Positions 1 to 5,373 of a DNA stretch of 5,581 bases are shown piece by piece. Numbering within the stretch: the stretch's first letter is position 1; each line of letters opens with the position of its first letter. The position numbers and the translations under genes were made by a program. The notes under the pieces are model-generated. The model was given only the letters and a program-made list of their open reading frames with translations. It had not been told where the DNA came from and made no database searches. This DNA is from Candidatus Poribacteria bacterium (GTDB taxonomy: Bacteria; Poribacteria; DTPJ01; WJIO01): positions 1 to 5,581 of the forward strand of contig WJIO01000347.1 in NCBI GenBank assembly GCA_014730235.1, written 5' to 3'.

Positions 1-703
1 CTGGTACCTCTTCCTCAACCAATTCTGTTACATCAGCAACTTCAACTCCCCTTTCTTCCAAAGTCTCTCTTGCTTCTCTACCGGAAGAAGAAAGGGCATA
101 TTCAGATGCAACATGTTTGTATTCTTCCACAGCCATTTCCGGTTTATTCAATTCCCTATCATAAATCCTTGCCGCATCTAATCCCGCCTGAGCAGCCCGA
201 CGGTGCGACGCATGAGTTTTGGAAAATTCGCTATACATCTTCGCGGCTTCATCAAATTTCTTTAGCTCTTCATAGCACTTTGCAATAGCAAGAGAAGCAT
301 CACTGGCCTTTTCGGTTCCTGGCATATCCTGGGTAACCTTTGCAAAGTTATCCCGAGCCTTCTCATAGTCTTTTGCCTGGAAATAGTGCATAGCTATAGC
401 CCAATAAGCTTCTCCGGAATATTTTGTGTCAGGATAAGCTTTTGCTATTTCTTCATAAACTTCAAGACCTTTTTCCTGATCCTCCAGACGCTTGTAATAT
501 GTATCTGCCATACCAAGATGTGCCATCTTGGCCTCATCACTATTCGGTTTCTGCTGCATTATATTTTTATAAGCAGCAATAGCCGAATCAGGATCGGTCA
601 TGGCTAGTTTCTCTGCATTTTGTATAGGTGAAGAGCATCCAAAAAACAAAGCTGCAATAAGTATACAAAAAGCAGTTCCCCAGCAGTAACGGAAGAACTT
701 CAT
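1..703 (-). CDS. TPR-repeat lipoprotein, 3' end cut by the window edge
   Basis: The frame is open from ATG at 703 to the window edge with no stop, giving 234 codons of a longer protein. A good ribosome binding site, AAGGGGG, lies about 6 nt upstream. Residues 1-23 form a lipoprotein signal: basic start (MKFFRYC), hydrophobic core, then LFFGC with Cys23 as the probable lipidated residue. Phe at -3 is not the most canonical lipobox. Ser24 after the Cys favours the outer membrane. From about residue 36 onward there are roughly four helical repeats of 35-40 residues with TPR features (AIAAYKNIMQQKPNS, GLEVYEEIAKAYPDT, KARDNFAKVTQDMPGT, EAAKMYSEFSKTHAS, AVEEYKHVASEYALS). This resembles BamD/YbgF-like periplasmic TPR proteins, which scaffold envelope complexes. 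The partner cannot be read from the sequence. The C-terminus turns acidic (ELVEEEVP) where the window ends. The gene is separated from the Mut7-C gene by 379 bp and probably has its own promoter. Confidence 0.85.
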   Translation of the reverse strand, partial: MKFFRYCWGTAFCILIAALFFGCSSPIQNAEKLAMTDPDSAIAAYKNIMQQKPNSDEAKMAHLGMADTYYKRLEDQEKGLEVYEEIAKAYPDTKYSGEAYWAIAMHYFQAKDYEKARDNFAKVTQDMPGTEKASDASLAIAKCYEELKKFDEAAKMYSEFSKTHASHRRAAQAGLDAARIYDRELNKPEMAVEEYKHVASEYALSSSGREARETLEERGVEVADVTELVEEEVP

Positions 704-726
704 TGTAATCCCCCTTATTCTTTGAC

Positions 727-757
727 TATAGGTTAGGTTTCGCAAACTCAACCTATA
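727..757 (-). promoter_or_regulatory. Leader hairpin or operator upstream of the TPR lipoprotein gene
   Basis: Arms at 727-740 and 744-757 pair over 14 positions with two central mismatches, around a 3-nt loop (CGC). The outer eight pairs are TATAGGTT/AACCTATA. No T-run follows on either strand, so it is not an intrinsic terminator. It ends 23 nt before the lipoprotein start codon and covers the likely -10 element, so an operator for a dimeric regulator is as likely as an RNA leader hairpin. The structure is seen directly; the role is inferred. Confidence 0.45.
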
Positions 758-779
758 CAACAAATCTAAAAATTATCAA
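752..779 (-). promoter_or_regulatory. Weak sigma70-like promoter candidate for the TPR lipoprotein gene
   Basis: On the minus strand TTGATA (779-774; 5 of 6 to the -35 consensus) is followed after 16 bp by TATAGG (757-752; 4 of 6 to the -10 consensus). The -10 sits inside one arm of the 727-757 inverted repeat. In such AT-rich DNA this could be chance. Confidence 0.3.
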
Positions 780-880
780 ATTTAATAAATCGTAATTGTT
801 AAAAAATGAAAAATGTGTTTAGAAAACACCTTCACAATTATGATAAATTCATAATATATGATTATGGTAAATTACAAAAT

Positions 881-959
881 TTGTCATTCCTGCGAAAGCA
901 GAAATCCAGAAAAAACACTATCTTGGAAGATTGGGTTCCTGCTTTCGCAGGAATGACAA
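881..959. repeat. Palindromic GTCATTCCTGC-type repeat (MITE/REP-like)
   Basis: A perfect 21-bp inverted repeat has arms at 881-901 and 939-959. The left arm begins TTGTCATTCCTGCGAAAGC. The 37-bp centre has partial further symmetry (AAATCCA against GAACCCA). This matches a widespread type of bacterial intergenic repeat, best known as GTCATTCC(C/T)GCGAAAGC(G/A)GGAATCC with an inverted partner. Its spurious translation typically contains PAFAGMT, and the frame at 806-1012 here shows exactly that (WVPAFAGMT). The same inner palindrome is part of the larger element at 5374-5526. It lies between two minus-strand genes and, when transcribed, would form a strong hairpin that might limit read-through or protect RNA ends. 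Confidence 0.85.
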
Positions 960-1082
960 CTAAATTATATCCATTTTTTAACGATTACAAATCACAAAAA
1001 AATATAATTTAAAATCGCTTCTTGGTATTCTGTTAATATTCTATCACAAGATCAACAAAAATGTAAAACGAAAAATCCTCTT

Positions 1083-1559
1083 TCAACCTACAATATCATT
1101 CAAAAGCTCCAGCATATTATCTCTATGAGTGCCTGACCAGTATATTCTATTGCATTCCTCACACTCATAAAAAACATCATGAGTCATATAAGTATAAACA
1201 GGAACTTTTCCCCACGCCTCTTCTTTTTCAATAAAAACCAACTCTGTATTACATACCAGACATCGGGTAAAAAAGTTACTCTTTACATCCAGATTCATCT
1301 CCTGCACAACCTGCTTAAACTGCTCCTTTGGATCATCTCCTTCAACAAGAAAGCTGTTTCTGACCATCTTTCTTTTCACAAGATTTGAGTCTTTGGTGAG
1401 TATTAACCTATCCTCCTTCAAAGCCTGCTTAACAAGGGCTTCATCACCAACCCCGGTAAAATATACTGTGTCATAGCCAATAGCTCGTAACCATTTAGCA
1501 AGCTTACCAAGCATCTCATCAGCTATAAACCTGAGTTCATCTTCGTCTTCCCAGTCCAC
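1083..1559 (-). CDS. Mut7-C RNase-domain (PIN-like) protein with C-terminal zinc ribbon
   Basis: This 158-residue protein matches the Mut7-C family (PF01927 type), a PIN-like fold presumed to act on RNA. Residues 9-28 (LRFIADEMLGKLAKWLRAIG) carry the first conserved acid, Asp14. RLILTKDSNL (51-60) carries a second, Asp57. Cys100/Cys103 (RCLVCNTEL) and Cys133/Cys136 (CEECNRIYWSGTH) form a CX2C-CX2C zinc ribbon that is normal for stand-alone members. The cellular substrate of these bacterial proteins is unknown as far as I am aware. GTG at 1559 is chosen because AAAAAGAGG ends 8 nt before it; the in-frame TTG at 1565 is only 2 nt from that site. The start lies inside the upstream radical SAM gene, giving a 23-bp overlap and suggesting translational coupling. 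No clear terminator follows the TGA at 1083-1085. Confidence 0.85.
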   Translation of the reverse strand: MDWEDEDELRFIADEMLGKLAKWLRAIGYDTVYFTGVGDEALVKQALKEDRLILTKDSNLVKRKMVRNSFLVEGDDPKEQFKQVVQEMNLDVKSNFFTRCLVCNTELVFIEKEEAWGKVPVYTYMTHDVFYECEECNRIYWSGTHRDNMLELLNDIVG

Positions 1560-2463
1560 GACCAAAACCTCTTTTTAAGCCTGATTCTTCAGCCATCATT
1601 ATCGTCTTTTCATATTCCTCCGACGTTATTCTTCGGCTTAACTCCGGATATTCCCAGGCCTTATATTCCGGGCGATACTGGTCCATGATATTCATATATG
1701 AGTTCTCCGAAAGTCCGGAAATAAATTCCATTAACTTTTTTGTCCCGGAAAGATTATTAGGTAAAACAAGATGCCTGATCAAAAGTCCCTTCTCAGCTAT
1801 ACCCTCCGAATTTATAACAAGATCACCAACCTGCCGATGCATCTCAGAAACGGCAGTCTTGACCGCATCAAAATATCCCGGTGCATTTGAATATTTCTCA
1901 GCCTTTCCATTATCGCCATATTTTATATCCGGCATATAAATATCAAATATACCATCCAAAATCTTGAGGGTTTCAAATGATTCATAACCACCACAGTTAT
2001 ACACCAGGGGAATTTCCAGACCACTCTCAACAGCTATCAAAAGACCTTTCAGTATTTGAGGTACATAATGGGTGGGGCTGACAAAGTTGACGTTATGACA
2101 ACCAAATACCTGAAGAGTTATCATAATCCTGGCCAGATGTTCAGGCCCCATTTCTTCCCCATCGCTGGTCTGGCTAATATCATAATTCTGACAGTAAACA
2201 CATGACAGATTGCAGTTTGCAAGAAACATCGTGCCGGAACCGCAGTTTCCAACCAGCGGAGCTTCTTCACCAAAATGACGCCCAAAGTTGGCGACCACAA
2301 TTCGGTCATCGCTTCGGCAAAACCCCGTCTCCCCTTCCAGACGATTAACCCCGCATTCCCGGGCGCAAAGTTTACAATACCTCAACATATCCCAGGCCAT
2401 TTCAACCCGTCTTTTCAGTTCTCCCGTTTTATTAAGTTTTATATACGAAGGTAAAAAATCCAT
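1537..2463 (-). CDS. Radical SAM protein, COG1313 (PflX-like) family
   Basis: This 308-residue protein has the radical SAM iron-sulfur motif CX3CX2C at Cys84, Cys88 and Cys91 (NCNLSCVYCQN). An N-terminal Cys-rich segment precedes it: Cys30, Cys33, Cys37 and Cys49 (CKLCARECGVNRLEGETGFC). This pattern marks the COG1313 family, often labelled putative pyruvate formate-lyase activating enzyme or PflX. No pyruvate formate-lyase gene is visible here, so that label should not be read as function. Family chemistry is reductive cleavage of S-adenosylmethionine to a 5'-deoxyadenosyl radical in the cytoplasm; the target is unknown. Other conserved-looking stretches are NVNFVSPTHYVPQ (124-136), YNCGGYES (155-162) and DIYMPDIKYGD (174-184). 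ATG at 2463 is kept because the family begins with a similar PSYIKLNKTGELKRR segment, although the best Shine-Dalgarno-like AGG is weak and 12 nt away. The Arg/Gly-rich tail (KRGFGRGLGRRR) is encoded where the gene overlaps the Mut7-C start. Confidence 0.9.
   Translation of the reverse strand: MDFLPSYIKLNKTGELKRRVEMAWDMLRYCKLCARECGVNRLEGETGFCRSDDRIVVANFGRHFGEEAPLVGNCGSGTMFLANCNLSCVYCQNYDISQTSDGEEMGPEHLARIMITLQVFGCHNVNFVSPTHYVPQILKGLLIAVESGLEIPLVYNCGGYESFETLKILDGIFDIYMPDIKYGDNGKAEKYSNAPGYFDAVKTAVSEMHRQVGDLVINSEGIAEKGLLIRHLVLPNNLSGTKKLMEFISGLSENSYMNIMDQYRPEYKAWEYPELSRRITSEEYEKTIMMAEESGLKRGFGRGLGRRR
1568..1576 (-). promoter_or_regulatory. Ribosome binding site that decides the Mut7-C gene start
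   Basis: AAAAAGAGG on the minus strand is 8 nt from GTG at 1559 but 2 nt from TTG at 1565, so GTG is the better start. The site lies within the last codons of the radical SAM gene, so ribosomes finishing that gene would expose it. Confidence 0.6.
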
Positions 2464-2503
2464 AATAACCGCAAACCTTATTCTTGTTTTGACAATTCGG
2501 CTA

Positions 2504-2553
2504 TTCCGGGTTCAGTGTGGTAAAGATAAGAAGCTTCTTTATGCTGTCATTCC
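2504..2553 (+). repeat. Half copy of the dispersed repeat found complete at 5374-5526
   Basis: This 50-bp segment matches 5375-5424 at 47 of 50 positions with no gaps. It begins TTCCGGGTTCAGTG and stops matching at GTCATTCC, exactly where the inner palindrome of the complete element begins to diverge. It includes a potential hairpin, TAAAGA (2521-2526) with TCTTTA (2536-2541), kept in both copies. The copy fills most of the 115-bp gap between the SUMF1-domain gene and the radical SAM gene, so it lies in any transcript joining them. The right half is absent. Confidence 0.8.
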
Positions 2554-2578
2554 CCATATATCAATCACCCCGCGCTAC

Positions 2579-3385
2579 TCACTTCACACACCGAAAACCA
2601 AAACCACAATGCGATTGAGTCTGCTTGAGCGCTCCACGATAAGAAACACGGAGATGCTCAACGTCATTAGGTATCCAACCTCCACCCCTTAAAACCCGAA
2701 ATACACCCGACTCCGGCCCTTTAGGGTTCTTTTTTTCCGATACGGAATAATACTTGCTATCATAAACATCGGCGCACCACTCCCAGACATTACCGGCCAT
2801 ATCAAAAAGACCATATTCATTAGGCGGAAAACTCCCCACAGGAGATGTATACTCCCATTTATCCTTTCCACCAGTTCCGTAATAGTTGGCCTTATCATGG
2901 TCAATCTCATCTCCCCAGGGATATTTCTTGCCCACCAGACCACCGCGAGCTGCCTTCTCCCATTCAGCTTCTGTAGGAAGTCGTTTACCAGCCCATTTAC
3001 AAAAAGCCCTGGCATCCTCCCAGCTTATACCAACGACAGGATGATCAGGGGAATTATAATTTGGATCCTTCCAATAACCCGGTTCTCTATGATCTGTCTC
3101 ATCAAGAAATTTCTTATAACGGGCATTTGTCACTTCGTATTTATCAATGTAAAAATCGTCAAGATAAACTATATGCACAGGTTTTTCATCGTCTCCACCC
3201 GATTCACTACCCATCTGAAATTCCCCGGCAGGTATCAAAACCATAGGCGAATCATCCCTAACAACTTTTGGTGTTACAGAATCAACCTTGGTGTTAAATA
3301 CTGGAACATTGGCATTTGTTATAATTATGAAAAAAGTGATTAAAAAAATTAAAAATACTGAAAATAATGCTAATTTATTTCTCAT
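2579..3385 (-). CDS. SUMF1/FGE-sulfatase domain protein with N-terminal signal or anchor
   Basis: This 268-residue protein is a near-complete FGE-sulfatase (PF03781-type) domain behind a hydrophobic N-terminus. Residues 4-23 are a signal peptide or membrane anchor, so the domain should lie outside the cytoplasmic membrane. Landmarks run in family order: MVLIPAGEFQMGS (48-60), FYIDKYEVTNARYKKFL (78-94), HPVVGISWEDARAFCKWAGK (115-134), RLPTEAEWEKAARGG (135-149), PWGDE (156-160), NEYGLFDMAGNVWEWCADVY (189-208), RVLRGGGW (230-237) and GFGFRC (261-266). The two active-site cysteines of true formylglycine-generating enzymes, expected shortly after the RGG motif, are missing (GGGWIPNDVEHLRVSYRG). 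It is therefore unlikely to make formylglycine; many such bacterial proteins have other or unknown roles. ATG at 3385 has an excellent RBS, ACGGAGG, 8 nt upstream. No sulfatase gene is present in the window. Confidence 0.9.
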   Translation of the reverse strand: MRNKLALFSVFLIFLITFFIIITNANVPVFNTKVDSVTPKVVRDDSPMVLIPAGEFQMGSESGGDDEKPVHIVYLDDFYIDKYEVTNARYKKFLDETDHREPGYWKDPNYNSPDHPVVGISWEDARAFCKWAGKRLPTEAEWEKAARGGLVGKKYPWGDEIDHDKANYYGTGGKDKWEYTSPVGSFPPNEYGLFDMAGNVWEWCADVYDSKYYSVSEKKNPKGPESGVFRVLRGGGWIPNDVEHLRVSYRGALKQTQSHCGFGFRCVK

Positions 3386-3426
3386 TCAGAAAACCTCCGT
3401 ATAACACCTATAAAAACACTAAATTA

Positions 3427-3455
3427 ATAATACATCATTAAAAAATCTTAATCAA
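3427..3455 (-). promoter_or_regulatory. Sigma70-like promoter candidate for the SUMF1-domain gene
   Basis: On the minus strand TTGATT (3455-3450; 4 of 6) is separated by 17 bp from TATTAT (3432-3427; 5 of 6). Transcription would start near 3420, giving a leader of about 35 nt before ATG at 3385. Position and spacing are good, but the DNA is AT-rich. It could also serve the radical SAM and Mut7-C genes by read-through. Confidence 0.45.
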
Positions 3456-3466
3456 GGGTAAACTAA

Positions 3467-3549
3467 TTCAGAACCTTTTTTGGCTTGCCAAAGAATTCCT
3501 TTTCATGGTATACTGATCTAGTAATTCGGGGGGAAATCAAGGTTCTGAA
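3467..3549. repeat. 11-bp perfect inverted repeat flanking the dnaA promoter candidate
   Basis: TTCAGAACCTT (3467-3477) and AAGGTTCTGAA (3539-3549) are exact reverse complements, one on each side of the 3485-3514 promoter. This could be paired operator sites for a regulator, or two halves of a looping structure. No known consensus is recognised. Confidence 0.5.
3485..3514 (+). promoter_or_regulatory. Sigma70-like promoter, likely for dnaA
   Basis: TTGCCA (3485-3490; 5 of 6 to TTGACA) and TATACT (3509-3514; 5 of 6 to TATAAT) are separated by 18 bp. Transcription would start near 3521 and run about 450 nt before the dnaA start, across every upstream DnaA-box cluster. That arrangement suits repression by DnaA itself. 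It points away from the SUMF1-domain promoter, so the two are divergent. A closer dnaA promoter is not excluded. Confidence 0.5.
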
Positions 3550-3563
3550 GAATCTAGAATTAA

Positions 3564-3594
3564 TGTGGATAACTTGTGGATAACTTGTGGATAA
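3564..3594 (-). other. Three tandem DnaA boxes (upstream oriC cluster 1)
   Basis: TGTGGATAA, the complement of the DnaA box TTATCCACA, occurs exactly at 3564-3572, 3575-3583 and 3586-3594. The starts are 11 bp apart and all point the same way. This is about one helical turn, as needed for side-by-side DnaA binding on one DNA face. A one-mismatch candidate, CTATTCACA, lies at 3620-3628 on the plus strand. Confidence 0.9.
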
Positions 3595-3704
3595 CTCGAA
3601 AATTTCTAAGCCCGTTTTTCTATTCACAAGTTAGACCATATGCGGTTTTATCCAAGACCTGATATAGGCCATTCGCGTTTCATTAGTACCCGCTTTTTTA
3701 TCTG

Positions 3705-3721
3705 AATAACTTCCTGTTATT
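3705..3721. repeat. Small stem-loop, echoed at 3786-3799
   Basis: AATAAC (3705-3710) pairs with GTTATT (3716-3721) around TTCCT. An almost identical unit, ATAAC-TTCT-GTTAT, is at 3786-3799, where it overlaps the TTATACACA box. The surrounding sequence also matches (AACTTC(C)TGTTATTT). It could be a repeated protein site in the origin; chance is possible given its length. Confidence 0.35.
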
Positions 3722-3758
3722 TGCGCTTCAATCGCAGTTATATTAACGTTTTACGGAG

Positions 3759-3789
3759 TTATCCACACATGTGGATAACTTGTGTATAA
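3759..3789. other. Three phased DnaA boxes with an inverted pair (upstream oriC cluster 2)
   Basis: TTATCCACA lies on the plus strand at 3759-3767. Its complement TGTGGATAA is at 3770-3778, separated by CA, forming an inverted repeat with 11-bp arms (AGTTATCCACA). A third box, TGTGTATAA (TTATACACA on the minus strand, matching the looser TTATNCACA consensus), follows at 3781-3789. Starts are 11 bp apart. Confidence 0.88.
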
Positions 3790-3864
3790 CTTCTGTTATT
3801 TAGTGATAGGATGATTTCGGTTGATAAGTGCCTCCTTCCGGAACAAAAAAGACATATATTTCTG

Positions 3865-3886
3865 ATTAATTAATAATTATAATAAT
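3865..3886. other. Candidate DNA-unwinding element
   Basis: Twenty-two consecutive A/T bases, rich in TAA/TTA/ATA triplets, directly adjoin the DnaA-box pair starting at 3886. Origins typically have such an easily melted segment beside their boxes. The equivalent in bipartite origins is often downstream of dnaA, so this assignment is tentative. Confidence 0.4.
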
Positions 3887-3905
3887 GTGGATAAAATGTG
3901 GATAA
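3886..3905 (-). other. Two tandem DnaA boxes (upstream oriC cluster 3)
   Basis: Exact TGTGGATAA copies at 3886-3894 and 3897-3905, again 11 bp apart and in the same orientation as cluster 1. They lie 68-87 bp before the dnaA start, suited both to origin firing and to autoregulation. Confidence 0.88.
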
Positions 3906-3972
3906 CTTTCTTATAACTAATTCTTACAAACAATATCCAATCCAAATAAATAACTGAGAAAGGACCTGCAAA

Positions 3973-5325
3973 ATGGCGGATAAGACAGCGATTGAAGTAT
4001 GGTCAAAAGCTATGGAGGCAGTAGAGCGAAGTCTGGGGCAAACCGATATGTGTCTCAGTCTGACGCGGGCAGAAACCCTGACCGATGGTATCCTACACGT
4101 AATCGTTCCAAACACCTTTACAAAAGAATACATCGAAGGAGAACACCTCAAACAAATACAAAATGCTTTACAAAATATTACCGGTAATGAAATTGAAATT
4201 AAATTCATAATACAAACCGATTCAGTAATAGAGCAAAACGAGACAAAATCTACTCCTGAGCCTAAAAAAGGCTCCTCCGATGCCTTCGCGCTAAACCCAA
4301 AATACTCCTTTGATAGCTTCGTTGTCGGACCCAGCAACAGATTCTCATACACAGCATCCCTGGCCGTCTCAGAATCACCAGCTAAAGTATATAACCCATT
4401 ATATATATACGGTAGGGTTGGTCTGGGCAAAACTCATCTCATGCATGCAATAGGTAATTCTATCAAAGAAACTCATAAAGAACTGAAAGTTTCATACATG
4501 TCTTCCGAAGAGTTCACAAACGAAATGATAGAATCCCTCAGGCGGGGAACACCCATGCCCCAGTTCCGTAACAAATACCGGACTGTGGATGTTCTCCTCA
4601 TTGACGACATTCAGTTCATAAGGGCAAAAGAGGGAACTCAGGAGGAATTCTTCCACACATTCAACGCCCTTTATAACGCCCAAAAACAAATAGTGCTTAC
4701 CAGCGACAGTCACCCCAGGGATATTCCTGCCCTGGAAGAAAGACTGCGCTCCCGTTTTGAATGGGGTTTAATCACCGTTATTGAACCACCGGAAGTGGAA
4801 ACAAGAATTGCCATTCTCAGAAAGAAAAGCGAAGAATTAGGGCTAAATCATCTCCCTGACGACGTGGCCATGTTCATAGCCGACAGGGTAACCACAAACA
4901 TTAGAGAACTGGAAGGATGTCTTATCCGTGCTTTGGCCCTGGCTGACCTGGACAACGTTCCCCTGTCAGTGGAAGTGGTTAAGGAAGCCTTAAAGGACAT
5001 AGCTCCCGATGAATCCGAAGAATATGACGAAATAATTACCACCGAAGCAATACAGAAAATAGTGGCAAAATTCTACGGTGTGCGTGTGGCCGACTTAAGG
5101 TCAAAAAAAAGACACAAAACCTTTACACTTCCAAGACATGTTGCCATGTATCTATGCAGAAGATTAACGGAACAATCGCTTATTGATATAGGGAGGGATT
5201 TTGGTAGAAAAGATCACTCAACAGTTATTCATGCTTTCAATAAAATCGAAGAGGCAATACAAAAAGACACTAACTTTGAAAAAACAATAAATCAGATAAT
5301 CGAAGAAATTAAAAACCAGGATTAA
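3973..5325 (+). CDS. dnaA: Chromosomal replication initiator protein DnaA
   Basis: This 450-residue protein has normal DnaA length and all four domains. Domain I (about 1-80) is the interaction domain; domain II is a short linker (about 81-105). Domain III is the AAA+ ATPase: YSFDSFVVGPSNRF (111-124), Walker A GRVGLGKT (147-154), Walker B VLLIDD (207-212), sensor 1 LTSD (242-245), arginine-finger region RLRSRF (257-262) and sensor 2 NIRELEG (309-315). Domain IV (about 355-450) binds DnaA boxes and contains LPRHVAMYLCRRLTE (386-400) and the signature IGRDFGRKDHSTVIHAF (406-422). ATP-DnaA binds boxes, forms a filament, melts the origin and helps load the helicase; it also regulates its own gene. 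ATG at 3973 has an RBS, AAAGGA, 8 nt upstream. The second Walker A residue is Arg148, where Gly is common; key Lys153 and Thr154 are intact. dnaN would be expected downstream but lies outside the window. Confidence 0.98.
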   Translation: MADKTAIEVWSKAMEAVERSLGQTDMCLSLTRAETLTDGILHVIVPNTFTKEYIEGEHLKQIQNALQNITGNEIEIKFIIQTDSVIEQNETKSTPEPKKGSSDAFALNPKYSFDSFVVGPSNRFSYTASLAVSESPAKVYNPLYIYGRVGLGKTHLMHAIGNSIKETHKELKVSYMSSEEFTNEMIESLRRGTPMPQFRNKYRTVDVLLIDDIQFIRAKEGTQEEFFHTFNALYNAQKQIVLTSDSHPRDIPALEERLRSRFEWGLITVIEPPEVETRIAILRKKSEELGLNHLPDDVAMFIADRVTTNIRELEGCLIRALALADLDNVPLSVEVVKEALKDIAPDESEEYDEIITTEAIQKIVAKFYGVRVADLRSKKRHKTFTLPRHVAMYLCRRLTEQSLIDIGRDFGRKDHSTVIHAFNKIEEAIQKDTNFEKTINQIIEEIKNQD

Positions 5326-5373
5326 TCAGAAATATTATAAAAATTTCTCTGGATAAATTTAAAAAAATTGGCC

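Larger units (their letters stand above)
3564..3905. other. oriC: Upstream part of the replication origin (oriC)
   Basis: The non-coding stretch upstream of dnaA holds eight DnaA boxes in three clusters, an AT-only segment beside the last cluster, and no believable gene. Adjacent location to dnaA, box density and divergent gene orientation together make an origin very likely. Between clusters 1 and 2 (3595-3758) I see only the one-mismatch box at 3620-3628, a TTATCCAAG box-like site at 3648-3656, and a small stem-loop at 3705-3721. Confidence 0.88.

Noticed and set aside
70-607. Two plus-strand open frames of about 72 codons
   Set aside because: They are antisense to the TPR lipoprotein gene, which has a signal peptide, RBS and repeat structure.
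806-1012. Open frame of 68 codons on the plus strand
   Set aside because: It runs through the palindromic repeat and contains its typical spurious peptide (WVPAFAGMT). There is no RBS and no family resemblance.
1537-1565. Frameshift joining the radical SAM and Mut7-C genes into one protein
   Set aside because: Each protein is full length for its family and the second has its own RBS and start, so an ordinary gene overlap is the simpler reading.
2288-2692. Plus-strand open frame of 134 codons across the radical SAM/SUMF1 gap
   Set aside because: It overlaps two well-supported minus-strand genes and a dispersed repeat, and its translation has no protein-like pattern.
2897-3343. Plus-strand open frame of 148 codons
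   Set aside because: It is antisense to the SUMF1-domain gene, whose motifs are unmistakable.
3563-3583. Tiny frames ATG-TGG-ATA...TAA starting one base before DnaA boxes (also at 3769 and 3885)
   Set aside because: They arise automatically because the box complement reads TGTGGATAA after an A; none has an RBS.
3924-4430. Minus-strand open frame of 168 codons
   Set aside because: It is antisense to the first third of dnaA and extends into the origin; no RBS or domain is evident.
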